Position numbers and translations under genes: made by a program. Below, piece by piece: positions 50,405 through 58,257 of a stretch of 64,000 nucleotides of DNA (positions are counted from its first letter, which is position 1; the number at the start of each line of letters is the position of its first letter). Origin of the DNA: Thalassobius sp034670005 (GTDB taxonomy: Bacteria > Pseudomonadota > Alphaproteobacteria > Rhodobacterales > Rhodobacteraceae); the NCBI RefSeq assembly GCF_034670005.1, contig NZ_JAXMOH010000007.1, forward strand, positions 62,001-126,000, read 5' to 3'. The notes beneath the pieces were generated by a model that had not been told where the DNA came from, ran no database searches, and was given only the letters and a program-made list of their open reading frames with translations.

Positions 50405-51313
50405 ATGACCGAAGTAACTTCGATTGACGACGCTCAGGCGCGGCTGGCCGAACAGGATTACGTCTGCGGTCGGGCATTGGCTACGGTGCTGTTTCTGTCG
50501 CTGAAACTGGGCAGGCCATTGTTTCTGGAAGGCGAGGCCGGTACCGGAAAGACCGAGATTGCCAAGGCGGTCGCTGCTGCGCTGGGACGACGGTTGATCC
50601 GGCTGCAATGTTACGAAGGACTGGATGCCGCCAGTGCCGTTTATGAATGGAATTTCGCCGAACAAATGATCGCCATCCGCACCGCCGAAGCCGCTGGCGG
50701 GGCTGATCGCGATGCGCTGAAGGCCGAACTTTTTACCGAAGACTACCTGATCGAACGGCCCTTGCTACAGGCGATGCGGCCGCAGGTGGGTGGCGCTCCG
50801 GTGCTGCTGATAGACGAAATTGACCGTACCGACGAACCGTTCGAGGCTTTCCTGTTGGAAGCACTGTCGGATTTTCAGGTCACCATTCCGGAATTCGGCA
50901 CCGTCAAGGCACCCGAACCCCCCATTGTGATTCTTACCTCGAACCGAACCCGCGAAGTGCATGACGCGCTGAAACGCCGCTGCCTCTATCATTGGGTCGA
51001 TTACCCCAGCTTTGATCGAGAGATCGAAATCCTGAACGCCCGCGCGCCCGAAGCGGCGCAGGCGCTATCGCGCGAAGTGGTGGCCTTCGTGCAGCGCTTG
51101 CGCACCGAAGACCTGTTCAAGAAACCGGGCGTGGCCGAAACCATCGACTGGGCCAAATGCCTGCTGGCGCTCGACGTGCTCTCGCTCAGTCCCGAAGTCA
51201 TCGCCGACACGATCGGCGCGGTGCTGAAATATCAGGACGACATTCAGCGGCTGCAAGGTTCCGAAGCCAAACGCCTGCTCGACGAAGCAAAAGCCTCCCT
51301 TGAACCGGCATGA
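50405..51313 (+). CDS. coxD: MoxR-family AAA ATPase, CoxD type
   Basis: 302 residues. Walker A FLEGEAGTGKTEIAKAVA, YEGLDAASAVYEWNFAEQM (a CoxD-type signature), Walker B PVLLIDEIDRTDEPFEAFLL, sensor 1 ILTSNRTREVHDALKRRCLY with the arginine fingers. In carbon monoxide dehydrogenase loci, CoxD with CoxE helps assemble the copper-sulfur-molybdenum site. ATG 50405 has GGGAGG at proper distance; ATG 50399 would be too near. It is followed by coxE after 69 bp. Confidence 0.88.
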   Translation: MTEVTSIDDAQARLAEQDYVCGRALATVLFLSLKLGRPLFLEGEAGTGKTEIAKAVAAALGRRLIRLQCYEGLDAASAVYEWNFAEQMIAIRTAEAAGGADRDALKAELFTEDYLIERPLLQAMRPQVGGAPVLLIDEIDRTDEPFEAFLLEALSDFQVTIPEFGTVKAPEPPIVILTSNRTREVHDALKRRCLYHWVDYPSFDREIEILNARAPEAAQALSREVVAFVQRLRTEDLFKKPGVAETIDWAKCLLALDVLSLSPEVIADTIGAVLKYQDDIQRLQGSEAKRLLDEAKASLEPA

Positions 51314-51327
51314 TGCTTCTTCTTTTT

Positions 51328-51347
51328 GAAAATATCCTCGGGGGCGG
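51328..51347 (+). repeat. Interspersed element between coxD and coxE
   Basis: GAAAATATCCTCGGGGGCGG, similar to 40223-40242 and, less, to 42752 and 44976. It follows the coxD stop by 14 bp and is followed by G-rich and C-rich stretches able to pair. Confidence 0.45.
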
Positions 51348-51382
51348 CGGGGGGCAGACAGGCCCCCGCGTCGGGTGACAGG

Positions 51383-52636
51383 ATGGCAAACCTTCCCGAT
51401 CTCGACCTCCCCGAGTCTCCCAAACTCACTCATAACATTACCTATTTCGCCCGCGCCTTGCGCAAGGCCGGGCTGCCGATCGGTCCGGGCCGGGTGATCG
51501 ACGCGATACGCGCGGTCGAGGCGGCGGGCTTTACCGACAAGTTCGATTTCTACTGGACCCTGCACGCCTGTTTCGTGAACCGTCCCGAACACCGCGTCGT
51601 ATTTGCCCAGATCTTCCGCCTTTACTGGCGCGATCCGCGCTACATGGAACACATGATGGCGATGATGCTGCCGGCCATTCGCGGCGTACAGGAGGAACGT
51701 AAAGCGCAGTCGGCGGAAAAACGCGCCGCCGAGGCGCTCTTGGAAGGGATCGAACCCGACCTGCCGGAACTGGACGAGAACGAAGAGGAGTTTCTGATCG
51801 AGGTCGACGCCTCGCAGACCATGTCAAACGAAGAACGGCTTCGTTCGCTCGATTTCGAACAGATGAGCACTGCGGAGATCGCTCAGGCCAAGCGGATGCT
51901 GGCACGGTTGCGGCTACCTGTGAAGCCGATCCCGTCACGCCGTACGCGCGCGGCTCTGCGCGGGCACGAAATAGATTGGCGCCGGACGCTGCGTGGTTCG
52001 ATGCGGCGGGGGGGCGAATTGCACGATATCGCGCTGAAGAAACGCCGTCATCGCTGGCCCAACCTGATCGTGCTTTGCGACATTTCCGGATCTATGAGTC
52101 AATACAGCCGGATGGTTTTGCATTTTCTCCATGCTGTCGCCAATGAAAAGGGCGCTGGATGGGCCAAGGTGCATGCCTTCACCTTCGGCACGCGACTGAC
52201 CAATATCACCCGCCACATGCAGACTCGCGACGTCGATCAGGCGCTCAGCGCCGCCGGGGCGCAGGCTCAGGACTGGGAAGGCGGTACGCGGATCGGCGAT
52301 TGCCTGCACAGTTTCAACCGCGACTGGTCGCGCCGGGTGATGGGGCAGGGGGCGGTCGTGTTGTTGATCACCGATGGGCTGGATCGTGGCGATCCGGAGG
52401 CTTTGGCAAAGGAAATGAATCGTCTGCATTTGTCCGCGCGTCGTCTGATCTGGCTGAACCCGCTGCTGCGCTGGGATGGCTTTGCGCCCAAAGCTCAGGG
52501 CATCAAGGCGATGTTGCCGCATGTTGACGCTTTTCGCGCGGGGCATTCGGTGCAGACGCTGGAAGATCTGGCCGAGGCGATTTCGCGCACCAATGACAGT
52601 GGTGACAAGGACCGGTTGATGGCGATGCTCGACTAG
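51383..52636 (+). CDS. coxE: VWA domain protein, CoxE type
   Basis: 417 residues from ATG 51383. NITYFARALRKAGLPIGPGR at the start and the CoxE region GSMRRGGELHDIALKKRRHR are family features. The von Willebrand A domain has a complete MIDAS motif, LCDISGSMSQYSRM (D-x-S-x-S), followed by HAFTFGTRLTNITRH, GGTRIGDCLHSFN and LLITDGLDRGDPE. It pairs with the MoxR ATPase CoxD as a metal-dependent chaperone for molybdenum hydroxylases. No CO dehydrogenase structural genes (coxM, coxS, coxL) are in this window. Its end overlaps by 4 bp the end of a convergent methyltransferase gene. Confidence 0.88.
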   Translation: MANLPDLDLPESPKLTHNITYFARALRKAGLPIGPGRVIDAIRAVEAAGFTDKFDFYWTLHACFVNRPEHRVVFAQIFRLYWRDPRYMEHMMAMMLPAIRGVQEERKAQSAEKRAAEALLEGIEPDLPELDENEEEFLIEVDASQTMSNEERLRSLDFEQMSTAEIAQAKRMLARLRLPVKPIPSRRTRAALRGHEIDWRRTLRGSMRRGGELHDIALKKRRHRWPNLIVLCDISGSMSQYSRMVLHFLHAVANEKGAGWAKVHAFTFGTRLTNITRHMQTRDVDQALSAAGAQAQDWEGGTRIGDCLHSFNRDWSRRVMGQGAVVLLITDGLDRGDPEALAKEMNRLHLSARRLIWLNPLLRWDGFAPKAQGIKAMLPHVDAFRAGHSVQTLEDLAEAISRTNDSGDKDRLMAMLD

Positions 52637-53259
52637 GGCGATCCCACCGGCCGGTTCTGAACCAGCGCGTAGAAAAACCGCTGTTCGGTCCCGCCCGGCG
52701 TCACATGAGTATGGCGGCGGCTGTCGATGAGCCGGAATTCCGGCCCCAGCAGCGCCATCAGCTTGTCAGTATCGTATTTTTCGATGACCTGCCCGCTGCA
52801 TTTGTCCGGCCCGTCAGGGGCGAAGGTGCCGATGACGGCATAGCCGCCCTCCACCAGCGCCTCAATCAACTTGTCGCGATAGGCCGCCTGATCCGCCGGA
52901 TCGGTCAGGAAATGAAACGCCGCCCGGTCATGCCACAGCGCATAGCGCTTTTCGGGCGTCCAGCGTAGTACATCGCCAGCAATCCAGGTCACCGGCGCGT
53001 CCTCGGGCAGGCGATCGCGCGTTGCGGTCAAGGCGGCCTGAGACAGATCGAGCGCGGTCAGGTCGCGGAACCCCTGTTCCAGCAGGCAATCGGTCAGTCG
53101 CGATGCCCCGGCGCCGATATCGATCAGCGCCACATCTGGGGCGATCCCGCTTTGCGCGATCAAGTCGAGCGAAATCTCAGGGCGTTTCTCGAACCAGCTG
53201 ACTTCGGCTTCGTCCTTGCTGCGATAGACATCTTCCCATTGTGTACCGCAATCGGTCAT
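52633..53259 (-). CDS. SAM-dependent methyltransferase (class I)
   Basis: 208 residues. TQWEDVYRSKDEAEVSWFEK at the N-terminus, then the SAM-binding motif LIDIGAGASRLTDCLLEQGF, DLTALDLSQAAL (acidic residue of motif II) and VTWIAGDVLRW. The start resembles thiopurine/TehB-type methyltransferases, but the substrate is not known. It is inserted between coxE and xdhC on the opposite strand, convergent with coxE. Confidence 0.85.
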   Translation of the reverse strand: MTDCGTQWEDVYRSKDEAEVSWFEKRPEISLDLIAQSGIAPDVALIDIGAGASRLTDCLLEQGFRDLTALDLSQAALTATRDRLPEDAPVTWIAGDVLRWTPEKRYALWHDRAAFHFLTDPADQAAYRDKLIEALVEGGYAVIGTFAPDGPDKCSGQVIEKYDTDKLMALLGPEFRLIDSRRHTHVTPGGTEQRFFYALVQNRPVGSP

Positions 53260-53734
53260 TCGGGGCTCTCCAGCTGTTTGCAGTCGGTTGATCTAAGCTA
53301 TTCATAATTTGGAATGTATAAGTATGTGTTTTTTTGAATGGGAGCAAGGGAAGGATAAATTCATGCTACTTGACTGGAAACAGGCGCGTACTTCTCGGGG
53401 TCGTCTTCGTGCTGGCGATGATGATGGGCGACTGTCCGGGCCCTGACCAAAACCGTTCACTATGAAGCGGAGCGGGCGGGCGCGGCTCAGGTTTGCTGGT
53501 TGACTGACAAAGCGAATACGACAGCCGGAAGCAATTTTATCGCGGGTCAGGGAAACGCCGTTCATTCAGTATCGTATGTGGTTACTCTGGCCCTCAAAGG
53601 TTCCGGCGTTTTTTTACTGTCCACAGGTCGTTTGCGGTGGGCGGGTGAAGGAATTTACGCCCAGTCTTAACCGGCACCAATGGACAACACGAAATCTCGC
53701 GCTAACCTGCTATGACGGGCAGGGGAGGAACGTC
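53260..53734. other. Intergenic region upstream of xdhC
   Basis: 475 bp with no recognised gene. It starts with an AT-rich part (TTTTTTTGAATGGG around 53330) and must hold the promoters for the methyltransferase and xdhC. A possible 27-codon frame at 53363-53446 has AAGGA upstream but no protein likeness. Confidence 0.45.
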
Positions 53735-54700
53735 ATGGACCGGTTTGATAATATTCCCGAAATTGCGTTGGAATGGCATCGCGCAGGCAAGGGCGCGGTT
53801 CTGGCCACCGTGGTGCAGACCTGGGGCAGTGCGCCGCGCCGGGTTGGCAGCCAGTTGGTGATTTCCGGGCAGGGTGAAATCGAAGGGTCGGTTTCGGGCG
53901 GCTGCGTCGAGGGCGCGGTAGTGGTTGAAGCGATGGAAGCGCTGGAAGACGGCGCATTCCGGATGCTGGAATTCGGGGTTAGCGATGGTGATGCTTTCGC
54001 TGTTGGATTGGCCTGCGGCGGCACCATCCGGGTGCTGGTCGAACCGGTCGGCAAGGTGATACCCGAGGCGCTGCTGGCCGATCTGGTCGCTGCGCGGCAG
54101 GCCCGGCAGCCCATCGCGTATGTGGTCAATCCGGCCACCGGAGCCCGCGCTTTGGCTCGCGACGGATATTCGGATCGGTTTCGGATGGACCGTTCGGGTT
54201 TCGAAGAAGACGGTCAGACATTCGTGGCGATTCATAATCCGCCTTTGCGGATGCTGGTGGTGGGGGCGGTACATATCGCCCAGGCCTTGGTGCCGATGGC
54301 ACGGCTTTTGGGTTATGATCCGGTGCTGATCGACCCGCGTGAAAGCTTTGGGTCACAGGCGCGGTTTCCCGGCGAAACCATCCTGAATGATTGGCCCGAT
54401 GATGGCGTCAGGGCGCTGGGTCTCGATAGCCGCACCGCGCTGGTGCTGCTGACCCACGACCCCAAGCTGGACGATCCCGCGCTGGAACAGGCGATGGTGT
54501 CGGAGGTGTTTTATATCGGTGCCTTGGGATCGACCCGGACACATGCGAAACGCGTCGAGCGGCTGAAAAACAAGGGGTTTACCGATGCCCAGATCGGGAA
54601 AATCCATGGCCCGGTGGGATTGGATATCGGTTCGGCCAGTCCGGCCGAGATCGCGCTGTCGATCCTGGCAGAATGTACCGCCGTTTTGAGGCAGGGATGA
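53735..54700 (+). CDS. XdhC/CoxF family molybdenum-hydroxylase maturation protein
   Basis: 321 residues. The N-terminal XdhC domain has VLATVVQTWGSAPRRVGSQL, GQGEIEGSVSGGCVEGAVV and LACGGTIRVLVEP. The C-terminal NAD-like Rossmann domain has MLVVGAVHIAQALVPMARLL, LGYDPVLIDPRESF, TALVLLTHDPKLDDPALEQA, YIGALGSTRTHAKR and IGSASPAEIALSILAE. The family binds molybdenum cofactor and sulfurates it before insertion in xanthine dehydrogenase or CODH-type enzymes. ATG 53735 has GGAGG upstream. Its end overlaps the next gene as ATGA. Confidence 0.92.
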   Translation: MDRFDNIPEIALEWHRAGKGAVLATVVQTWGSAPRRVGSQLVISGQGEIEGSVSGGCVEGAVVVEAMEALEDGAFRMLEFGVSDGDAFAVGLACGGTIRVLVEPVGKVIPEALLADLVAARQARQPIAYVVNPATGARALARDGYSDRFRMDRSGFEEDGQTFVAIHNPPLRMLVVGAVHIAQALVPMARLLGYDPVLIDPRESFGSQARFPGETILNDWPDDGVRALGLDSRTALVLLTHDPKLDDPALEQAMVSEVFYIGALGSTRTHAKRVERLKNKGFTDAQIGKIHGPVGLDIGSASPAEIALSILAECTAVLRQG

Positions 54701-55695
54701 AGTTCGGTCCGGTTCCCATTGCGCAGGCGGAAGGGGCGATCCTGGCCCATTCGATTTCGCTGGATGGCAAGCGGATGCGCAAGGGCGTCGTTCTCAGCGC
54801 GGCCGATATCGCGGCGCTGCGCGGGGCGGGTGTTGGTGACGTCACCGTTGCCCGGTTGGAGCCTGGTGATATCCATGAAGATGCCGCCGCGGCGGCGCTG
54901 GCCCGGGCGCTGGTGCCCGATCCCGATGCAGCTGGCCTGCGCCTGTCCAAGCCGTTTACAGGGCGGGTCAATATCACCGCCGATGGACCCGGCGTGGTGG
55001 TGATGGATCAGGATCGGCTGGTGGCGCTGAACGCGATTGATCCGATGATAACGTTGGCAACGGTGCCGCCATTTCAGCAGATGACCACCGGCGGCATGGT
55101 CGGAACGGTCAAGATCATTTCCTACGGTGTGGCGCGTGCCGATGTCGACCGGGCCTGTGAACTGGGCGCAGGGGCGATGCGTCTGGCCCGACCCGTCTGT
55201 CGTTCGGCGTCGCTTATTATTACCGATATTCCCGGCGGCCCGGGCGATAAAGGCCGTAAGGCGATTGAGGCGCGAATTGACATGTTGGGCATGTCGCTTT
55301 GTGAATGCGCGCTGGTGCCGCACCGCGAAGCAGATTTGGCCGCAGCGATTGCTGCCGCGACCGGCGATTTGGTTATGGTTCTGACCGGATCGGCCACCTC
55401 TGACGCTTATGATGTCGCACCGCAGGCGCTGCGCCTTGCGGGCGGCCAGGTGGAACGGTTCGGTATGCCGGTCGATCCGGGCAACCTGCTGTTTCTGGGT
55501 GGCTTGGGCGAACGCCCCTTCATCGGTCTGCCGGGCTGTGCCCGTTCGCCGGCTTTGAACGGTGCCGATTGGGTACTAAGCCGGGTAGCCTGCGGGGTAT
55601 CCGTCAGTGCTGCGGATATCGCCGCGATGGGCGTGGGCGGACTGTTGAAGGAAATCGCGACCCGGCCGATGCCGCGGGCCGGGCGCAAAGCCTGA
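54697..55695 (+). CDS. Molybdopterin-binding protein (MoeA/CinA-like domain)
   Basis: 332 residues. The N-terminal part GPVPIAQAEGAILAHSISL and KRMRKGVVLSAADIAALRGA resembles MoeA-like domains. The C-terminal part LVMVLTGSATSDAYDVAPQAL and PGNLLFLGGLGERPFIGLPG is a MoCF-biosynthesis-like (MogA/MoeA) fold. This type accompanies xdhC in loci for molybdenum-cytidine-dinucleotide enzymes, presumably as handler of the cofactor. The ATG overlaps the xdhC stop by 4 bp. The set coxD, coxE, xdhC and this gene forms the maturation half of a Mo-hydroxylase system. Confidence 0.85.
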   Translation: MKFGPVPIAQAEGAILAHSISLDGKRMRKGVVLSAADIAALRGAGVGDVTVARLEPGDIHEDAAAAALARALVPDPDAAGLRLSKPFTGRVNITADGPGVVVMDQDRLVALNAIDPMITLATVPPFQQMTTGGMVGTVKIISYGVARADVDRACELGAGAMRLARPVCRSASLIITDIPGGPGDKGRKAIEARIDMLGMSLCECALVPHREADLAAAIAAATGDLVMVLTGSATSDAYDVAPQALRLAGGQVERFGMPVDPGNLLFLGGLGERPFIGLPGCARSPALNGADWVLSRVACGVSVSAADIAAMGVGGLLKEIATRPMPRAGRKA

Positions 55696-55742
55696 GCCGG
55701 GTGGCTTTCAAAGCGTGTCATTCTAACCGCAAAATGGGCTGT

Positions 55743-56216
55743 TCAACCTGTTAGCTGATCCGCGAAGGCCTTGATCTTGGCATCGAAATCGCCGGCTCTA
55801 ATTTCGTCATCAGTCAGGATTAGGGTCGCAGTCGGAGCCTGTCCTGTTTCGTCTTCTAGTTGTTTTAAGACCTTTTCGCCGCCGCTGCCCCCCTGGGTGA
55901 CAAAAGCGGCATATTTTTCCAGCTCGGTGCCCTCCTGATCGAGCCAGCCGAGTATCGGAGCGCAGATATGCCCGGCCCAGTTCGGCCCGCAGATGATCAC
56001 AAGCGGATAAAGCCGCGCTCGTCGCTGCGGAGTGTCTATTTCGGCCGGTTTCCGAGTCAGGGCTGCCCATCCCGACGAAAGATATGCGCGTAATCCATGT
56101 TTTTGATTTTTTACGGAAATTTCTTCAATATCCGCATCGATATATTGCGTCAGCGCTTCGGCGGCAGTGCGGGTGAAGCCTGTGCGGGAATGGTAAACGA
56201 TCAGGTATGGCTTCAT
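55743..56216 (-). CDS. Flavodoxin family protein
   Basis: 157 residues. The FMN phosphate loop is YHSRTGFTRTAAEAL (typical T/S-x-T-G-x-T), ICGPNWAGHICAPILGWLD covers the second FMN loop and FVTQGGSGGEKVLKQLED the third. It is a small electron-transfer or oxidoreductase flavoprotein. ATG 56216 begins the fold; an upstream in-frame extension is not coding. It is convergent with the molybdopterin-binding gene and divergent from the TRAP genes. Confidence 0.85.
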   Translation of the reverse strand: MKPYLIVYHSRTGFTRTAAEALTQYIDADIEEISVKNQKHGLRAYLSSGWAALTRKPAEIDTPQRRARLYPLVIICGPNWAGHICAPILGWLDQEGTELEKYAAFVTQGGSGGEKVLKQLEDETGQAPTATLILTDDEIRAGDFDAKIKAFADQLTG

Positions 56217-56520
56217 TACGTTGAGTGTTCCAGAGCGGTGCAGATTAAAAAATGCTGGACTGATAAGGTGCAAATGAAATGGAAAAATTATCAAATATTA
56301 CATGTCGAATTTTTGACAGTTTTGCGGTGAAGTCAATCCACAAATTTAGAAAAATTCCCGTTAAAGGATAATGCAGAAGATATGTTCTGGCAACGATTTC
56401 CTCAACGATCTGCGCTACCGCAGTTCACGGATCCAAGCCTTGGGCTTGGCATGCTCTTTCTCGTAGGCTAGCGTCTTGGCGAGCGATCATGGAGAAGATG
56501 TCGCCAAAAGGGAGAGAACT
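56217..56520. other. Divergent promoter region of flavodoxin and dctP genes
   Basis: 304 bp, AT-rich (about 56230-56380), with a TTGACA at 56312-56317 but no convincing -10 box at the right distance. No gene is seen. Confidence 0.4.
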
Positions 56521-57531
56521 ATGAAATCTATATTTGCCAAGGCCGTAGTCGCGGCGCTTGCTTTGGGCTTTGCAACCGAAGCCATGGCCGAAGAATGGAA
56601 TGTTTCGGTTTGGGGCAAACGCCGCGCCTTTACCGAACATGTCGAAAAACTGGCTGAACTGGTCAGTGAAAAGACCAATGGCGAATTCACTATGAATATC
56701 AGCTATGGCGGCCTGTCGAAGAACAAGGAAAACCTCGACGGGATTTCCATCGGCGCTTTTGAAATGGCGCAATTCTGCGCCGGCTATCACGCTGACAAGA
56801 ACCCGACCATAACTGTGCTGGAGTTGCCCTTCCTCGGCGTGAACACGCTGGAAGAGGAAGTGGCGGTATCCAACGCCGTTTACGCAACCGAAGCCGCGAA
56901 GAAGGATCTGGCGCGCTGGAATGCCATGCTGCTGATGCCGTCGCCGATGCCGCAATATAATATCGTCGGCACCGGTGAACCGCGAGATACGCTGGACAAA
57001 ATGAACGGCATGCGGGTGCGCGCGACGGGCGGCATCGGTCAGGCGTTCAAGGCGATCGGCGCTGTGCCCACCTCGGTGACTGCGACAGAAGCCTATAACG
57101 CGTTGGAAAGCGGTGTCGTGGATACCGTGGCCTTCGCACAGCACGCACATTTCGCCTATCGTACCATTGATCAGGCCACCTGGTGGAGCGCGAACCTGAA
57201 CCCGGGCACGGTGAATTGCCCGGTGGTCGTTAATATCGACGCCTATGAAGGGCTGAGCGATGCGAATCGTGAAGCGCTGGACAGTTCGATCGGCGAAGCG
57301 ATGGATTACTATATCCAAAATTACGGCAAGACGCTGACCAAATGGGATCAGGTTCTGGCCGAAAAGAACGTGACCAAAGTCATGTTGTCGGAGGATGAGA
57401 TCGCCAAATTCAAGGCCGCTGCCGCCGACCCGATCCGCGAAGCATGGATCGCCAAGATGGAAGCACAGGGCATTCCGGGTCAGGAACTCTATGATCTTGT
57501 CATTGAAACGCTGAAAAAACAGCGGATGTGA
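56521..57531 (+). CDS. dctP: TRAP transporter substrate-binding protein (DctP family)
   Basis: 336 residues with a Sec signal peptide (AKAVVAALALGFATEAMA-E). The DctP fold is shown by SYGGLSKNKENLDGISIGAF, MRVRATGGIGQAFKAIGAVP with the conserved Arg that binds the substrate carboxylate, and VTATEAYNALESGVVDTVAF. It binds an organic acid in the periplasm and delivers it to DctQM. GGGAGAG precedes ATG 56521. A hairpin after the stop separates it from dctQ, allowing excess expression of the binding protein. The ligand is not predictable from the sequence. Confidence 0.92.
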   Translation: MKSIFAKAVVAALALGFATEAMAEEWNVSVWGKRRAFTEHVEKLAELVSEKTNGEFTMNISYGGLSKNKENLDGISIGAFEMAQFCAGYHADKNPTITVLELPFLGVNTLEEEVAVSNAVYATEAAKKDLARWNAMLLMPSPMPQYNIVGTGEPRDTLDKMNGMRVRATGGIGQAFKAIGAVPTSVTATEAYNALESGVVDTVAFAQHAHFAYRTIDQATWWSANLNPGTVNCPVVVNIDAYEGLSDANREALDSSIGEAMDYYIQNYGKTLTKWDQVLAEKNVTKVMLSEDEIAKFKAAAADPIREAWIAKMEAQGIPGQELYDLVIETLKKQRM

Positions 57532-57544
57532 TCCTTGACTATTG

Positions 57545-57583
57545 CGGACCGCCCCGGAAACCGGGGCGGTCCGTCTCTTTTAT
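57545..57583 (+). terminator. Intercistronic terminator-like hairpin between dctP and dctQ
   Basis: CGGACCGCCCCGG / CCGGGGCGGTCCG, a perfect 13-bp stem with AAA loop, followed by TCTCTTTTAT. It lies 13 bp after the dctP stop inside an operon. It probably ends most transcripts after dctP or protects their 3' end, giving more binding protein than permease. Confidence 0.85.
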
Positions 57584-57612
57584 AAATACAAGAATGTATG
57601 GGGGATGACGGT

Positions 57613-58257
57613 ATGGCAGGGTCTTCGGCTGTGCTGGAAGACGGATCAAACCTGAGCCGCCTTGACGCCGGTTTGCACCGGATCGAGACGGTACTGGCAT
57701 TGATCAGCGGTCTAGCAGTGTTTTCTTTGATGGTTCTGGCGGTGATATCTGTCAACGGGCGCAATCTGTTCAATGCACCTTTGCCTGGCTATGTCGACTG
57801 GATCGAACAGGTGATGCCACTTATCGCGTTCATGGCGGTCGCCTATACGCAACGCGATGGCGGTCATATTCGGATGGATATTCTGGTTGGCCGGTTGAAT
57901 GGTCGGGCGTTGTGGTTGGCCGAGATGGTCACCGCTCTGGTGTCGCTGATCCTGATCGCGTTGCTGGTCTGGGGCAGTTGGGAACATTTCACGCGCAGTT
58001 TCGATTTTTCTGCCCCGTTGTGGAGCCGTGACAGTTCGATTGATATCGGCCTGCCGATCTGGCCCGCCAAGCTGTTGGCACCAGTGGCATTCAGCGTGTT
58101 GGCCTTGCGGCTGGCATTGCAGGTCTGGGGCTATGGCCGGGCCTTTGTGCTGGGACTGTCGGAACCGGTGGCTGTGCCTCTGGTGATGTCGGCTGCGGCC
58201 CAGGCAGCGGAAGAAGCCGAGCATGTCAGTGCTCTGGATCAAGAGGGGGCGCGCTGA
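57613..58257 (+). CDS. dctQ: TRAP transporter small permease (DctQ family)
   Basis: 214 residues from ATG 57613, with GGGGGATGACGG upstream; ATG 57598 is a weaker alternative. Four membrane segments (VLALISGLAVFSLMVLAVIS, VMPLIAFMAVAY, MVTALVSLILIALLVWGSW, LLAPVAFSVLALRLALQVW) and the DctQ pattern RNLFNAPLPGYVDWIEQVMP. The C-terminal 40 residues are a cytoplasmic, Ala/Glu-rich extension. It is fused in operon to dctM with a one-base TGATG overlap. Confidence 0.9.
   Translation: MAGSSAVLEDGSNLSRLDAGLHRIETVLALISGLAVFSLMVLAVISVNGRNLFNAPLPGYVDWIEQVMPLIAFMAVAYTQRDGGHIRMDILVGRLNGRALWLAEMVTALVSLILIALLVWGSWEHFTRSFDFSAPLWSRDSSIDIGLPIWPAKLLAPVAFSVLALRLALQVWGYGRAFVLGLSEPVAVPLVMSAAAQAAEEAEHVSALDQEGAR

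Noticed and set aside
53363..53465. Two overlapping tiny frames (27 codons from ATG 53363; 31 codons from TTG 53370 with a hydrophobic stretch)
   Set aside because: Too short and mutually exclusive; only one has a ribosome binding site and neither resembles a known small protein.
56312..56340. TTGACA as -35 box for dctP
   Set aside because: No acceptable -10 hexamer follows at 16-18 bp.
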